Notes under the pieces: model-generated
Seen by the model: only the letters and a program-made list of their open reading frames with translations
Told to the model about the DNA's origin: nothing
The model's database searches: none
Assembly: GCA_964591605.1 (NCBI GenBank)
Contig: CAZQEN010000131.1
Coordinates: 1-18,826, forward strand
Length of the DNA: 18,826 nucleotides
Direction of reading: 5' to 3'
DNA from: CAYLLT01 sp964591605
GTDB lineage: Bacteria; Planctomycetota; Phycisphaerae; UBA1845; PWPN01
Translations under genes and position numbers: made by a program
Shown: piece after piece, positions 1 through 6,817 of the stretch
How the letters are laid out: every line of letters starts with the position of its first letter
Numbering within the stretch: the first letter of the stretch is position 1

Positions 1-983
1 AAGGTCTGGTCGTCGGCGTAGCGGGCCGGAACCTTCGGGAAGAAGTAAAAGCCGCCACCCGGCCTGACCATCTCGAATGCCCCGCTGAGGCGATCCCAGA
101 CCAGGTCGCGTTTGCGGCGGTAGTCGGCGACGTGGCCGGAGACGTCGGCATCGAGGGCGGCCAGGCCCGCGTGCTGGGCGACGTTGGGGGCGCAGACGAA
201 CGTGTACTGCTGGAGCTTGGTCATCTCGTCGATGAGGAACTTCGGGCCGGCGGCGTAGCCGAGCCGCCAGCCGGTCATGGAGTAGCTCTTGGAGAAGCCG
301 CGCAGCAGCAGGACGCGGTCGGGCGCCGCGGTCAGCGGAGAGGGCGGGCAGGGGCCGTCGTAGGTGAGCGCGTTATAGATCTCGTCGAGCAGCAGGATGA
401 GGTTGTGCCGCACGGCCAGGTCGGCGGCGGCCCGCAGCTCGGCCTCGCTGAGGACCACTCCGGTTGGATTGCTGGGCGAAGCGACGACCAGGAGCTTGGT
501 CCGCGGGGTGATGGCCTTCTCGAATGCCTCCGGCCGGAAGCGAAAGTCGGGGTAGGTGTCGACCAGTACGGGGACGCCGCCCACCAGCCGGACCGCATGC
601 CTGTAGATCACGAAGTACGGATCGCCCAGGACGACCTCGTCGCCGGGGTTGAGCAGGGCCATGAGGGCCAGCACGATCCCGCCGGAGACGCCCGAGGTGA
701 CCAGGACGGGCAGATCGAGGCCGAACTCGGCCTTCAGATCCGCCGCCAAGCGTTCGCGCAGCGGGGCGATGCCCTGGGTGACGGTGTAGCCGTTGCAGCC
801 CTTCTCGATCGCCTCGATGGCCGCCCGGCGCACGCCGGGGGGCATGGGGAAGTCGGGCTGGCCGATGGAGAAGTTGATCGGGTCGGCCAGTTTCGCCCCG
901 AGGTCGAAGACCTTGCGGATGCCCGAGGCGTCCACGGAGCGGCTGCGCGACGAGAGGAACCGTTCTGCGTCGTGGGTCGTCAT
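1..983 (-). CDS. Class I/II pyridoxal-phosphate aminotransferase, C-terminus cut off by window edge
   Basis: This is a fold-type I PLP aminotransferase of the aspartate aminotransferase family, expected to be cytoplasmic and to move an amino group between an amino acid and a 2-oxo acid. The frame is open from the ATG at 983 to the left edge, about 327 residues, so roughly the last 50-70 residues of a usual 380-400 are missing. Visible landmarks are SIGQPDFPMP near the N-terminus, SPSNPTGVV, LLLDEIYNALTYDG, and GFSKSYSMTGWRLGY, where the Schiff-base lysine is about residue 232. A second in-frame ATG lies two codons upstream at 989. No clear Shine-Dalgarno precedes either start, and a long inverted repeat at 998-1047 occupies that space. 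It is downstream of the small basic protein on the same strand. The substrate cannot be read from the sequence; aspartate or a related amino acid is the default guess. Confidence 0.93.
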   Translation of the reverse strand, partial: MTTHDAERFLSSRSRSVDASGIRKVFDLGAKLADPINFSIGQPDFPMPPGVRRAAIEAIEKGCNGYTVTQGIAPLRERLAADLKAEFGLDLPVLVTSGVSGGIVLALMALLNPGDEVVLGDPYFVIYRHAVRLVGGVPVLVDTYPDFRFRPEAFEKAITPRTKLLVVASPSNPTGVVLSEAELRAAADLAVRHNLILLLDEIYNALTYDGPCPPSPLTAAPDRVLLLRGFSKSYSMTGWRLGYAAGPKFLIDEMTKLQQYTFVCAPNVAQHAGLAALDADVSGHVADYRRKRDLVWDRLSGAFEMVRPGGGFYFFPKVPARYADDQT

Positions 984-997
984 GTGCATCGATACCG

Positions 998-1047
998 GAG
1001 CCCGGAGCGCGGGCGAGAGCGGCGGGCCTCGCGGGCGCTCCGGGCTC
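998..1047 (-). promoter_or_regulatory. 13-bp perfect inverted repeat upstream of the aminotransferase
   Basis: GAGCCCGGAGCGC at 998-1010 is the exact reverse complement of GCGCTCCGGGCTC at 1035-1047. A nested GCGAG/CTCGC pair (1013-1017, 1029-1033) lies inside the 24-nt loop. It sits between the small basic protein stop (1078) and the aminotransferase ATG (983), ending about 15 nt before that ATG. No T-run follows in the direction of transcription, so it is not a textbook intrinsic terminator. It may be a terminator without a T-run, an attenuator, or a processing or stability hairpin. Confidence 0.6.
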
Positions 1048-1077
1048 GTCGTACGCATCAAGCCCGGAGGAACCGGT

Positions 1078-1404
1078 CTACTTCTTGGCGTCCTTGCCGG
1101 CGGGCTTGGCCGCCGGAGCGGCGCCCTTGGCAGGGGCGGCGCCCTTGGCGGCCGGTGCGGCGGCGCCGGCCGGGGCAGCGCCCGCGGCGGCCGGAGCGGC
1201 GGCGCCCTCAGTGCCCTCTTCCTTCTTCTTGACCTTCTTGCCTACCTTGGTGGTCCGGTTGACCACCTTAGGAAGGCCAAAGACACTTTTTTCCTCTGAC
1301 CAGCGTTCCGCGTCCTTGAGCCGCTTGAGGCGCTCGGCGCGGGTCAGCACGTTGCGGTGCCGGGACAGTGAACTGGCGGTTTTGAGGGAACGATCCAACG
1401 ACAT
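1078..1404 (-). CDS. PVC-type small basic protein with Ala/Pro/Lys-rich tail
   Basis: This 108-residue protein begins MSLDRSLKTASSLSRHRNVL and continues LTRAERLKRLKDAERW and SVFGLPKVVNRTTKVGKKVKKK. This is the pattern of the small basic protein family of Chlamydiae, Verrucomicrobia and Planctomycetes (I recall it as TIGR04137, thought to be ribosome-associated). The conserved core covers about residues 1-60. The rest is a low-complexity tail of repeated AAPA and KGAAPA blocks ending in KDAKK, like the tails of histone H1-like bacterial proteins. Usual family members are about 70 residues, so the tail is an extension. I chose the ATG at 1404 because GGAG lies about 9 nt upstream; a TTG at 1419 would overlap that site. 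It follows the SPOR-like gene by 46 nt on the same strand, so co-transcription is likely. A role in RNA or nucleic-acid binding is inferred from charge only. Confidence 0.85.
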   Translation of the reverse strand: MSLDRSLKTASSLSRHRNVLTRAERLKRLKDAERWSEEKSVFGLPKVVNRTTKVGKKVKKKEEGTEGAAAPAAAGAAPAGAAAPAAKGAAPAKGAAPAAKPAGKDAKK

Positions 1405-1435
1405 ATCTTCATTCTCCAAACGGTATTCGTCTTGT

Positions 1436-1450
1436 CCGGGCCCGGCCCGG
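1436..1450 (-). other. GC hairpin directly after the SPOR-like gene stop
   Basis: On the minus strand CCGGGCC and GGCCCGG are separated by a single G, an almost perfect 15-nt palindrome starting immediately after the TAA of the SPOR-like gene. No T-run follows and the next gene starts only 32 nt further on. It is more likely an intra-operon stability or attenuation element than a full terminator. Confidence 0.4.
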
Positions 1451-2410
1451 TTATTTCGTCCTCACCTGGATCGGCGACGTCAACCGGTAGTTGGGCAGCT
1501 TCGCCTTGCTCAGGGCGCTGTTGAGCTGCGGGCCGATCTGCCGCATGGCCTCGACGTACCTGCCGGCCTGGGCGTCATCCTCAAACGACTCCTGGCTGTA
1601 GAGCCGCCAGGCATCCTCGCGCTTCTCCAGGCGCGTCTGGTACCCTTTTTCCGCCAGCCAGGTCTGGGCGAACTCGGCGGACTGGCCGTGGTCGGCCTTG
1701 AAGCTCTCGATGAGCACGTGCCGGCCGCCGGCCGGCTTGGGGGCCACCACGGGCGGCGCCGCCGCGGGCGGATTCTTGACCGCTGCCGTCGGGGCTGGGC
1801 CTGCCGCCGGTCTGGCCGGGGTCTGGCTGACCGTCGATCGGGGCCGCGGCTGCGGGGCCACGTTCTTGATCACCTCCGGCTTGGCCGGTCCGTTGAGGAG
1901 CCGATCCATCTCATCCTGACTGGCGGGGGCGGCCGCCGTGCGGCTCCCCGCGGTAAAGCCCGAGCTGCGCCCGAGCTGATACGACGTAAACAGGGCGATC
2001 AGCACGACGCCGGCCATCACGGCCGCGCTCACCGGGTTGAGCGACAGGGCCAGCCGTCCAGCCCGGAGCTGCACGATCGGCGGCGCGTCCAGCCCTTCGT
2101 CCTCCAGGGCCATCGGCGGACGGGCCGCCTCCCGCACGGGCGCTGCCGGCAGGGCCGGGGGGCTCGCCGGAGCAGCCGACGGGGTCGCCGCCAAGGCGGC
2201 GGGCCCGGGCTCGGGGGCCTCATCCATGGGCTCGGGGGGCACGCCCGGGGGCGTCTCCTCGGCCGGGGCCGGGGTTTCCTCCGCCGGGGGTGCATCCGGC
2301 TGCCCTTCGCGTTTCCACCACTTGGGCAGCGACAGCCGCGTGCCGCTCTTGGCATCCTGCCGGGCGTTGATCACCTCGAACAGGGCCGGAGCGTATTTGC
2401 TTCTGGCCAT
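1451..2410 (-). CDS. Single-pass membrane protein with C-terminal SPOR-like domain
   Basis: The protein has 319 residues. The N-terminus MARSKYAPALFEVINARQ and the following RLSLPKWWKR form a short basic, probably cytoplasmic segment. Residues 35-115 are Pro/Glu/Ala-rich and look disordered. One transmembrane helix lies at about 125-145 (SAAVMAGVVLIALFTSYQLG), then a second Pro/Ala-rich linker (150-228). The C-terminal domain at about 229-315 (HVLIESFKADHG, WLAEKGYQTRLEK, YVEAMRQIG) has the size and strand-helix pattern of SPOR peptidoglycan-binding domains. If so, the protein anchors in the inner membrane and binds denuded glycan in the periplasm, as SPOR proteins do at division sites. The ATG at 2410 is chosen because AGGAG lies 10 nt upstream; the frame is open to 2512 without another good site. 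The SPOR call rests on pattern, not alignment. Confidence 0.8.
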   Translation of the reverse strand: MARSKYAPALFEVINARQDAKSGTRLSLPKWWKREGQPDAPPAEETPAPAEETPPGVPPEPMDEAPEPGPAALAATPSAAPASPPALPAAPVREAARPPMALEDEGLDAPPIVQLRAGRLALSLNPVSAAVMAGVVLIALFTSYQLGRSSGFTAGSRTAAAPASQDEMDRLLNGPAKPEVIKNVAPQPRPRSTVSQTPARPAAGPAPTAAVKNPPAAAPPVVAPKPAGGRHVLIESFKADHGQSAEFAQTWLAEKGYQTRLEKREDAWRLYSQESFEDDAQAGRYVEAMRQIGPQLNSALSKAKLPNYRLTSPIQVRTK

Positions 2411-2484
2411 GGTTGAGCGTCTCCTGCGCTCGGGCACGAACCGGCGCGACTCCACACGCCGGGGGGGGACGGAACAAACGATAC

Positions 2485-2512
2485 AGGATAGCGATTTTGG
2501 CCCGCGCTTCAA
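2485..2512 (-). promoter_or_regulatory. Possible sigma-70-type promoter for the SPOR-like gene
   Basis: On the minus strand TTGAAG (2507-2512) and TATCCT (2485-2490) are separated by 16 bp; each matches the consensus at 4 of 6 positions. The element lies about 75 nt upstream of the ATG at 2410. Such partial matches also occur by chance. Confidence 0.3.
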
Positions 2513-2778
2513 GCATGACGGAATTCCGCAGGAACCGGATGAGAAATGTGAGATGCTGAGCAGAGCGAAGTACCGGCGCGCCGGCCTGCGATCCGCCCAG
2601 CCGCCTAGCCCCCGACCCGGAGGCTCAGATTCGAGAATCAGGAGCTCAGAAGTCGCATCCCCATTCCGTCCGTTCCGAAATCACACCCTTTTCCCGGACA
2701 GGTGTCATGTTCAGTTCCCGAAGGAGTCACCCATGCACCGCGCCCGCACGTCACCAGAATACGGGAAACGGACCGGAG

Positions 2779-2981
2779 ACAAATCGAACCCAATCCGAGC
2801 CGCCCAACCTTCATTTTTGACCCCGCCAGGTCTGACTTCCCCGCTCGGCCCCATCGTCCCGCTGCAAAACGAAGCCAGATCTCCCCCGCCCGGCCGAGAT
2901 CGGACAGCGGACGACGGGTCCGCCATGGGGATTCGCCTGTCGCCGCGGCGAACCATGGACAAAAAACAAATCGAACCCAAT
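2779..2981. repeat. Dispersed direct repeat with core ACAAATCGAACCCAAT
   Basis: The 16-mer ACAAATCGAACCCAAT occurs exactly at 2779-2794 and 2966-2981. A degenerate relative (GCAAAACGAAGCCAGA) lies between them at 2864-2879. Spacings are 85 and 102 bp. The DNA between copies is not obviously repeated. Confidence 0.6.
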
Positions 2982-3024
2982 TCCCGCAAGCCGCATGGTC
3001 ACGAATGGGCTCTTCGCCTTTCCC

Positions 3025-3055
3025 AATCGGCAATTGGAAATCGGCAATCGGCAAT
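3025..3055. repeat. Heptanucleotide tandem array, unit AATCGGC
   Basis: The run splits into AATCGGC, AATTGGA, AATCGGC, AATCGGC, AAT: just over four units with an exact 7-bp period and changes only in the second unit. It lies beyond the stop of the secreted DUF4091-type gene. Two other intergenic regions of the window (6584-6679 and 15333-15476) carry arrays of the same unit length but different sequence. Confidence 0.75.
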
Positions 3056-3064
3056 GACGGAGTC

Positions 3065-3187
3065 AGGTCCGCCCCGGCAGGGCGGACCTACTGTGGGCAG
3101 GTCCGCCCCGGCAGGGCGGACGTACGAGGGTCAGGTCCGGCCCGGTCCCGGCGCGCCGGGAGACCTACGGGCAGGCCGGACCTACGG
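3065..3187. repeat. Cluster of GGTCCGCC palindromes (REP-like, possible terminator region)
   Basis: AGGTCCGCCC/GGGCGGACCT with a CGGCA loop forms a perfect 10-bp stem at 3065-3089. The same unit recurs at 3099-3123 with one mismatch in the stem. Diverged copies follow at 3133-3165, containing the perfect 16-bp palindrome TCCCGGCGCGCCGGGA (3146-3161), and near 3171-3187. Units are joined by CCTAC or CGTAC. The cluster ends next to the stop codon of the secreted protein (3192), where it could stop transcription or protect the 3' end of the mRNA. Confidence 0.7.
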
Positions 3188-3191
3188 GGGG

Positions 3192-6100
3192 TTACTGGCC
3201 GCAGGCGGGGTTGGCGGGGTGGTTGGGGCCGGAGGCGCAGCGTTGGGCGGCGCCGAAGTCGTTGGGGTCGATGTCGCCGTCGGCATCGGCGTCGGCGCGG
3301 GTGCAGAGGTCGCCGCCGTTGTGGGGGACGTTCGGGCCGCCGCTGCAGGCCCGCTGGAGGGACAGGTCGTCGCGGTCGACGTCGCCGTCCTCGTCGAGAT
3401 CGAAGCGGGCGTACTCGACGACGGGGGTGAGGAGGAGGCCGTTGCGCACTTCGACGGCGTCGACGTAGCTGCTGATGGCGTCGTTGCGGAGCGGGTTGCC
3501 CATGGTGAGGCTGATGCGGTTGAACGGGCCGGTGTAGGCGCGGGCGACGGTGAAGGGGCCGTGGCTGGTGGACTGGGGGCTGGTCACGGAGAGCTGGACG
3601 GTGCTGGTGCGGATGACCATCTTGAAGCGCGTCACGCCGCCGTGGGCGCTCTTCCAGAGGGCGGCCGTCTGGTTGTTCACGTCGCGCAGGTAGGGACTGT
3701 AGTGCCAGCGGTAGCCGTCGAAGTACGACGCGGCGCCCTGGGTGCCGACGCCGTTGAAGTCGGAGGTGCGGTTGACCGCGGTGAACGAGCCGAAGGCGAG
3801 CGAGCGGTAGACGCGGTCGGCCCGCCAGGGGCCCTGGTCGCCGTTGCCCAGGTTGGGGTCTTCGGTGGTCATGCCGGTGCGGGGCGGGGGGTCGTTGCCG
3901 GCGCCGTCGTCATATGAGAGTTCCACGTAGAAGTTCGAGAGCCGCCCGTAGGGCTCGCCGCGGAAATCGACGGAGAACTCGAGGGTGAGGGCCTTCTCGT
4001 CGGTGCCGTGGGCGAGGGCGCCCGGGCCGATGCCCGGGTTGCCCGGGCCGTAGCCGGCGGTCATGTCGGGCTCGAGGCTGGCCGTCATGCGGAAAGCGAG
4101 GTTCCTGTTGGTGTCCATGGCCCCGCCGCCGGGGGTGACGCCAGCATTGGTGCGGAACGTGCCGGGGGTCGAGCCGAGGGTGAGCGGCCAGCGGGCGAGC
4201 ATGGTCGTCTGGTTGGCGGAGCCGATCTTGAGATCGCCGGTGAGCATGCCGTCGAACTGCTCGTCGAGGCGCGGGCCGCCGTAGGGGCTGGGGTCGCAGA
4301 GGTCGCCCAGGCCGTCTTCGTCTTCGTCCTCCTGAGCGGCGTTGGGGGTGGCCGGGCAGTTGTCGCAGTCGTCGCCGACGCCGTCGGCATCGCCGTCGAG
4401 CTGGGTCGCGTTGGCGGCGAAGCGGCAGTTGTCGCAGGCGTCGCCGCGGCCGTCGGCGTCGGTGTCCTGCTGGTCGGGGTTGGGGGTGGTGAGGCAATTG
4501 TCGCAGGCGTCGCCATCGCTGTCGGCGTCGGTATCGAGCTGGTCGGCGTTGGGGGTGAGCAGGCAGTTGTCGGCGGTGTTGGGCGCGCCGTCGTTGTCGG
4601 CGTCGGGGTCGCAGGCGTCGCCTGTCCCGTCGGTGTCGGTGTCGAGTTGGTCGGCGTTGGCGACGGTGGGGCAGTTGTCGCAGGGGTCGCCGCGGCCGTC
4701 GGCGTCGGTATCGGCGGGGATGGTGAGCGTGGTGAGGAGCTGCTGGCCGGCGAGGATGGCCTCGGCCACCTGCTGGCGATAGGCGTAGAGGGTCGCGGGG
4801 TTGCGGGTGTAGCTGGAGATGGAGGCGACGATGTTGAACGGTACGGTGAGCAGCGAGTTCGCGTTGACCAGGAAGGACGCCTGGGCGGGGTCGCTGCCGG
4901 GGCAGCGGCCGATGAGGGCGGCGAGGGTTCTGAGCTTGTGGAGGTACTCGTAGTCTTCCAGGCCGTCGCGGATGTTTTCGAGGCGGATGGTGGGCAGGGG
5001 GCCGACTTCGGGCGGGCCGGCGACATAGAGCTGGCCATCGCCGTCGAGCCAGCCGTTGTACTTGTCGGTCCAGGCGACGATCGGGTTCCAGTTGGTGTAG
5101 GGGCCGCCGGTGATGGGCTGGTTTCTGGGCAGGCCGCTGTTGTAGCCCCAGTTGGTGACGGCGTAATAGAGGAAGCCGTCGGCCTGGTATTTGAAAGTCA
5201 TAGCCCCCAGCAGCAGGCGTGCCTCGATGGCCGGGTACTGCACGTACCAGTTGGCGTAGGGGTGGCGCGGGCCCTCGGCGATGTACCACCACATCTTCCT
5301 GCCCTCGGCCCGCAGGCCGGCCGCCGCGGAGGGGTTATAGGTGGTTGTGTCGGGCACCCAGATATCAACGGCGCCGCGCAGGAAGTAGCTGTTGGGTGCG
5401 GTGCCGAAGCTCGGGTCGCGGCCGGTGGTCATGGTGGCCAGGCCGGGATGAGCGGTGTGGATGTCGGTGAACGCGGCGTACATGTCCTGGAAGCTCTGGG
5501 GTCCGACCTCGTCGAATCCGTAGACGTACGTTTCGCCCAGGCGGCCCAGGCTGCTGAAGGAGCTGTAGAGCGACGCGAGGTCGGTCGGGCTGTTGGTCGG
5601 CACCTTGCTGAGACAGAAGGCGTTGTTCAGGGGCAGCCACGGGGCGAACCAGCCGGGCGAGCGGGGCTGCGAGTAGATCTCGGCGACGCTCAAGCGGTGG
5701 GCCTGGTGCATCTGGTAGAACTTGTTGCGGATCGTGTCATTCCACGCGCTGCCGTAGACCCAGCCCGCCTGCCAGAGGCTGTCGATGGAGAAGGCGGTGG
5801 GCAGCGTCGGCTGGGCGGGCAGGTCGAAGTCCCAGACGCGCACTGTCAGCGGGAGCGCGATGGGGGTGAGGCCGTCGGCCTGCACGGTGACGGTGGCGGC
5901 GTAGTCGCCGGGCGGGGCGACTCGTCGATACCGGGGGTATAGACCTCTGGCGCGACGAGCCACACGCCGCNNNNNNNNNNGGGTGGTCGTCTGGGTCGTC
6001 ACGTTGACCCAGAATGCGACGCGGTCGCCGGCGTTGATCGTGCACGTGTCGGTGAAGGTGAGGAGCGGGTCGGGCCACCAGCCGCCGGTGTAATTGACCA

Positions 6101-6482
6101 GGTATGGGGGGTACTGGATGTTGAGGTCGGAGCGGGGCTGGCTCGAGCAGCGGACGTGCCCGACGAGCCAGACCTGGACGGTGCCGTTGAACGGGCCCTG
6201 CCCGCTCTGGGGCGTGAGGGCCGAGACGCTCACGCGGGCGTTGGTGAGGGTCTGGTCGGGAATGACCACGACCTGGAACGCCTCGACTTCGCCGCGGGCG
6301 AGGGCCATGCTGTAGGAGCCGGCCAGCCAGCCCTCGTACTCGGCCTGGAACGGCCAGCCCTGGTGCTCGCCCTCGATCATCACCTTCTGCATGGGGGTGG
6401 CAACGCCGATCTGAACGGCACCGCGGACGGGGGCACTCCAGAAGGCGCAGATACCCAGCAGCACGCAGCAGGATCGGCTCAT
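3192..6482 (-). CDS. Secreted GH123/DUF4091-type glycoside hydrolase with thrombospondin type 3 and dockerin-like repeats (assembly gap inside)
   Basis: About 1096 residues as read through the gap. A signal peptide (1-21, VLLGICAFWSAPVRG) is followed by a beta-rich N-domain (22-220). The catalytic-like domain (about 225-585) has YVYGFDEVG, with adjacent Asp324-Glu325 as in GH123 N-acetylgalactosaminidases, and the DUF4091 signature RLENIRDGLEDYEYL (500-514). Residues 590-730 are thrombospondin type 3 calcium repeats (DTDADGRGDACDNC). Residues 737-1015 form an unassigned beta-rich domain, and 1025-1085 hold two dockerin-like EF-hand loops (DLDEDGDVDRDD, DADADGDIDPND). The ATG at 6482 has GGAG 5 nt upstream. 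Residues 168-171 fall in the 10-N gap, and residues 172-188 are probably misread because of a frame error beside it. The role inferred is hydrolysis of amino-sugar glycans outside the cell or in the periplasm; the substrate is unknown. Confidence 0.85.
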   Translation of the reverse strand: MSRSCCVLLGICAFWSAPVRGAVQIGVATPMQKVMIEGEHQGWPFQAEYEGWLAGSYSMALARGEVEAFQVVVIPDQTLTNARVSVSALTPQSGQGPFNGTVQVWLVGHVRCSSQPRSDLNIQYPPYLVNYTGGWWPDPLLTFTDTCTINAGDRVAFWVNVTTQTTTXXXXRRVARRARGLYPRYRRVAPPGDYAATVTVQADGLTPIALPLTVRVWDFDLPAQPTLPTAFSIDSLWQAGWVYGSAWNDTIRNKFYQMHQAHRLSVAEIYSQPRSPGWFAPWLPLNNAFCLSKVPTNSPTDLASLYSSFSSLGRLGETYVYGFDEVGPQSFQDMYAAFTDIHTAHPGLATMTTGRDPSFGTAPNSYFLRGAVDIWVPDTTTYNPSAAAGLRAEGRKMWWYIAEGPRHPYANWYVQYPAIEARLLLGAMTFKYQADGFLYYAVTNWGYNSGLPRNQPITGGPYTNWNPIVAWTDKYNGWLDGDGQLYVAGPPEVGPLPTIRLENIRDGLEDYEYLHKLRTLAALIGRCPGSDPAQASFLVNANSLLTVPFNIVASISSYTRNPATLYAYRQQVAEAILAGQQLLTTLTIPADTDADGRGDPCDNCPTVANADQLDTDTDGTGDACDPDADNDGAPNTADNCLLTPNADQLDTDADSDGDACDNCLTTPNPDQQDTDADGRGDACDNCRFAANATQLDGDADGVGDDCDNCPATPNAAQEDEDEDGLGDLCDPSPYGGPRLDEQFDGMLTGDLKIGSANQTTMLARWPLTLGSTPGTFRTNAGVTPGGGAMDTNRNLAFRMTASLEPDMTAGYGPGNPGIGPGALAHGTDEKALTLEFSVDFRGEPYGRLSNFYVELSYDDGAGNDPPPRTGMTTEDPNLGNGDQGPWRADRVYRSLAFGSFTAVNRTSDFNGVGTQGAASYFDGYRWHYSPYLRDVNNQTAALWKSAHGGVTRFKMVIRTSTVQLSVTSPQSTSHGPFTVARAYTGPFNRISLTMGNPLRNDAISSYVDAVEVRNGLLLTPVVEYARFDLDEDGDVDRDDLSLQRACSGGPNVPHNGGDLCTRADADADGDIDPNDFGAAQRCASGPNHPANPACGQ
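4293..4715 (-). repeat. Thrombospondin type 3 repeat block, 69-bp period
   Basis: This coding repeat lies within the secreted protein (residues 590-730). The plus-strand word GCAGTTGTCG, or GCAATTGTCG, recurs at 4356, 4425, 4494 and 4563, exactly 69 bp (23 residues) apart, then at 4671 after a 108-bp step that includes a shorter unit. Each unit encodes DNC followed by Asp-rich calcium loops such as DTDADGRGDAC. High identity between units makes the block prone to copy-number change and misassembly. Confidence 0.85.
5971..5980. other. Assembly gap (10 N)
   Basis: Ten N bases lie inside the secreted DUF4091-type gene. The round number suggests a placeholder rather than a measured distance, so the length and reading frame across it are not known. 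Confidence 0.95.
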
Positions 6483-6817
6483 GAATACTCCGTTTGCCCC
6501 GCGACACGAGGACTCATACGACTATGACGGGTGGCGGGCGGTAAATCAACCCCGGCGGTGCGGGATTCAATGCCATGGGGGAGGAATAACGAATGACGAA
6601 CGACGAAACCAGAATGACGAAGCAATAACGAATGTCTAATGACTGAATGTCTAAAGAGAATGACCCATGATCCAATGACTCGGAGCGTGTGCGAGGAGCG
6701 GTCAAACCGGCAGAGTCCCGACCGTCGGGGAGGGGTTGTTCAGTGTGATCGCGGACCGCTTCGTCACAGGCGCGGTTCTGATTGCCTCGATGGGCGATAT
6801 CAGACGGGGGTCAGGTG
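6483..6817. other. 335-bp non-coding region upstream of the secreted protein gene
   Basis: It separates the minus-strand secreted protein gene from the plus-strand DUF2892-type gene and should hold both promoters, but I see no convincing -35/-10 pair. The middle is a degenerate 7-bp tandem array (6584-6679). Short open frames here have no supported start. Confidence 0.6.
6584..6679. repeat. Heptanucleotide tandem array, unit GAATGAC
   Basis: The run reads GAATAAC, GAATGAC, GAACGAC, GAAACCA, GAATGAC, then an irregular stretch, then GAATGTC, TAATGAC, TGAATGTC, TAAAGA, GAATGAC, CCATGATC, CAATGAC. Most units are 7 bp and a few are 6 or 8 bp. It is much more AT-rich than its surroundings and lies about 100 bp upstream of the secreted protein gene start. 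Confidence 0.75.

Larger units (their letters stand above)
2411..3191. other. 781-bp non-coding region between divergent neighbours, rich in repeats
   Basis: No convincing gene was found. Open frames cross the region on both strands, but their peptides are the translation products of repeats (for example RRQIEPN and KKQIEPN) and none has a supported start. It holds, in order, a possible promoter for the SPOR-like gene, a dispersed repeat (2779-2981), a 7-bp tandem array (3025-3055) and GTAGGTC hairpin units (3065-3187) lying just past the stop of the large secreted protein. Confidence 0.7.

Noticed and set aside
3025..3187. Insertion-sequence ends
   Set aside because: The palindromes are not a matched pair of terminal repeats, and no transposase frame or target duplication lies between them.
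2037..3917. Long plus-strand open frame of 626 codons
   Set aside because: It runs antisense to two real genes and through repeats, with Gly/Ala/Val-rich low-complexity sequence typical of the reverse strand of GC-rich coding DNA.
4008..5942. Plus-strand open frame of 644 codons
   Set aside because: It is the antisense shadow of the secreted DUF4091-type gene and its calcium repeats, with no recognisable domain.
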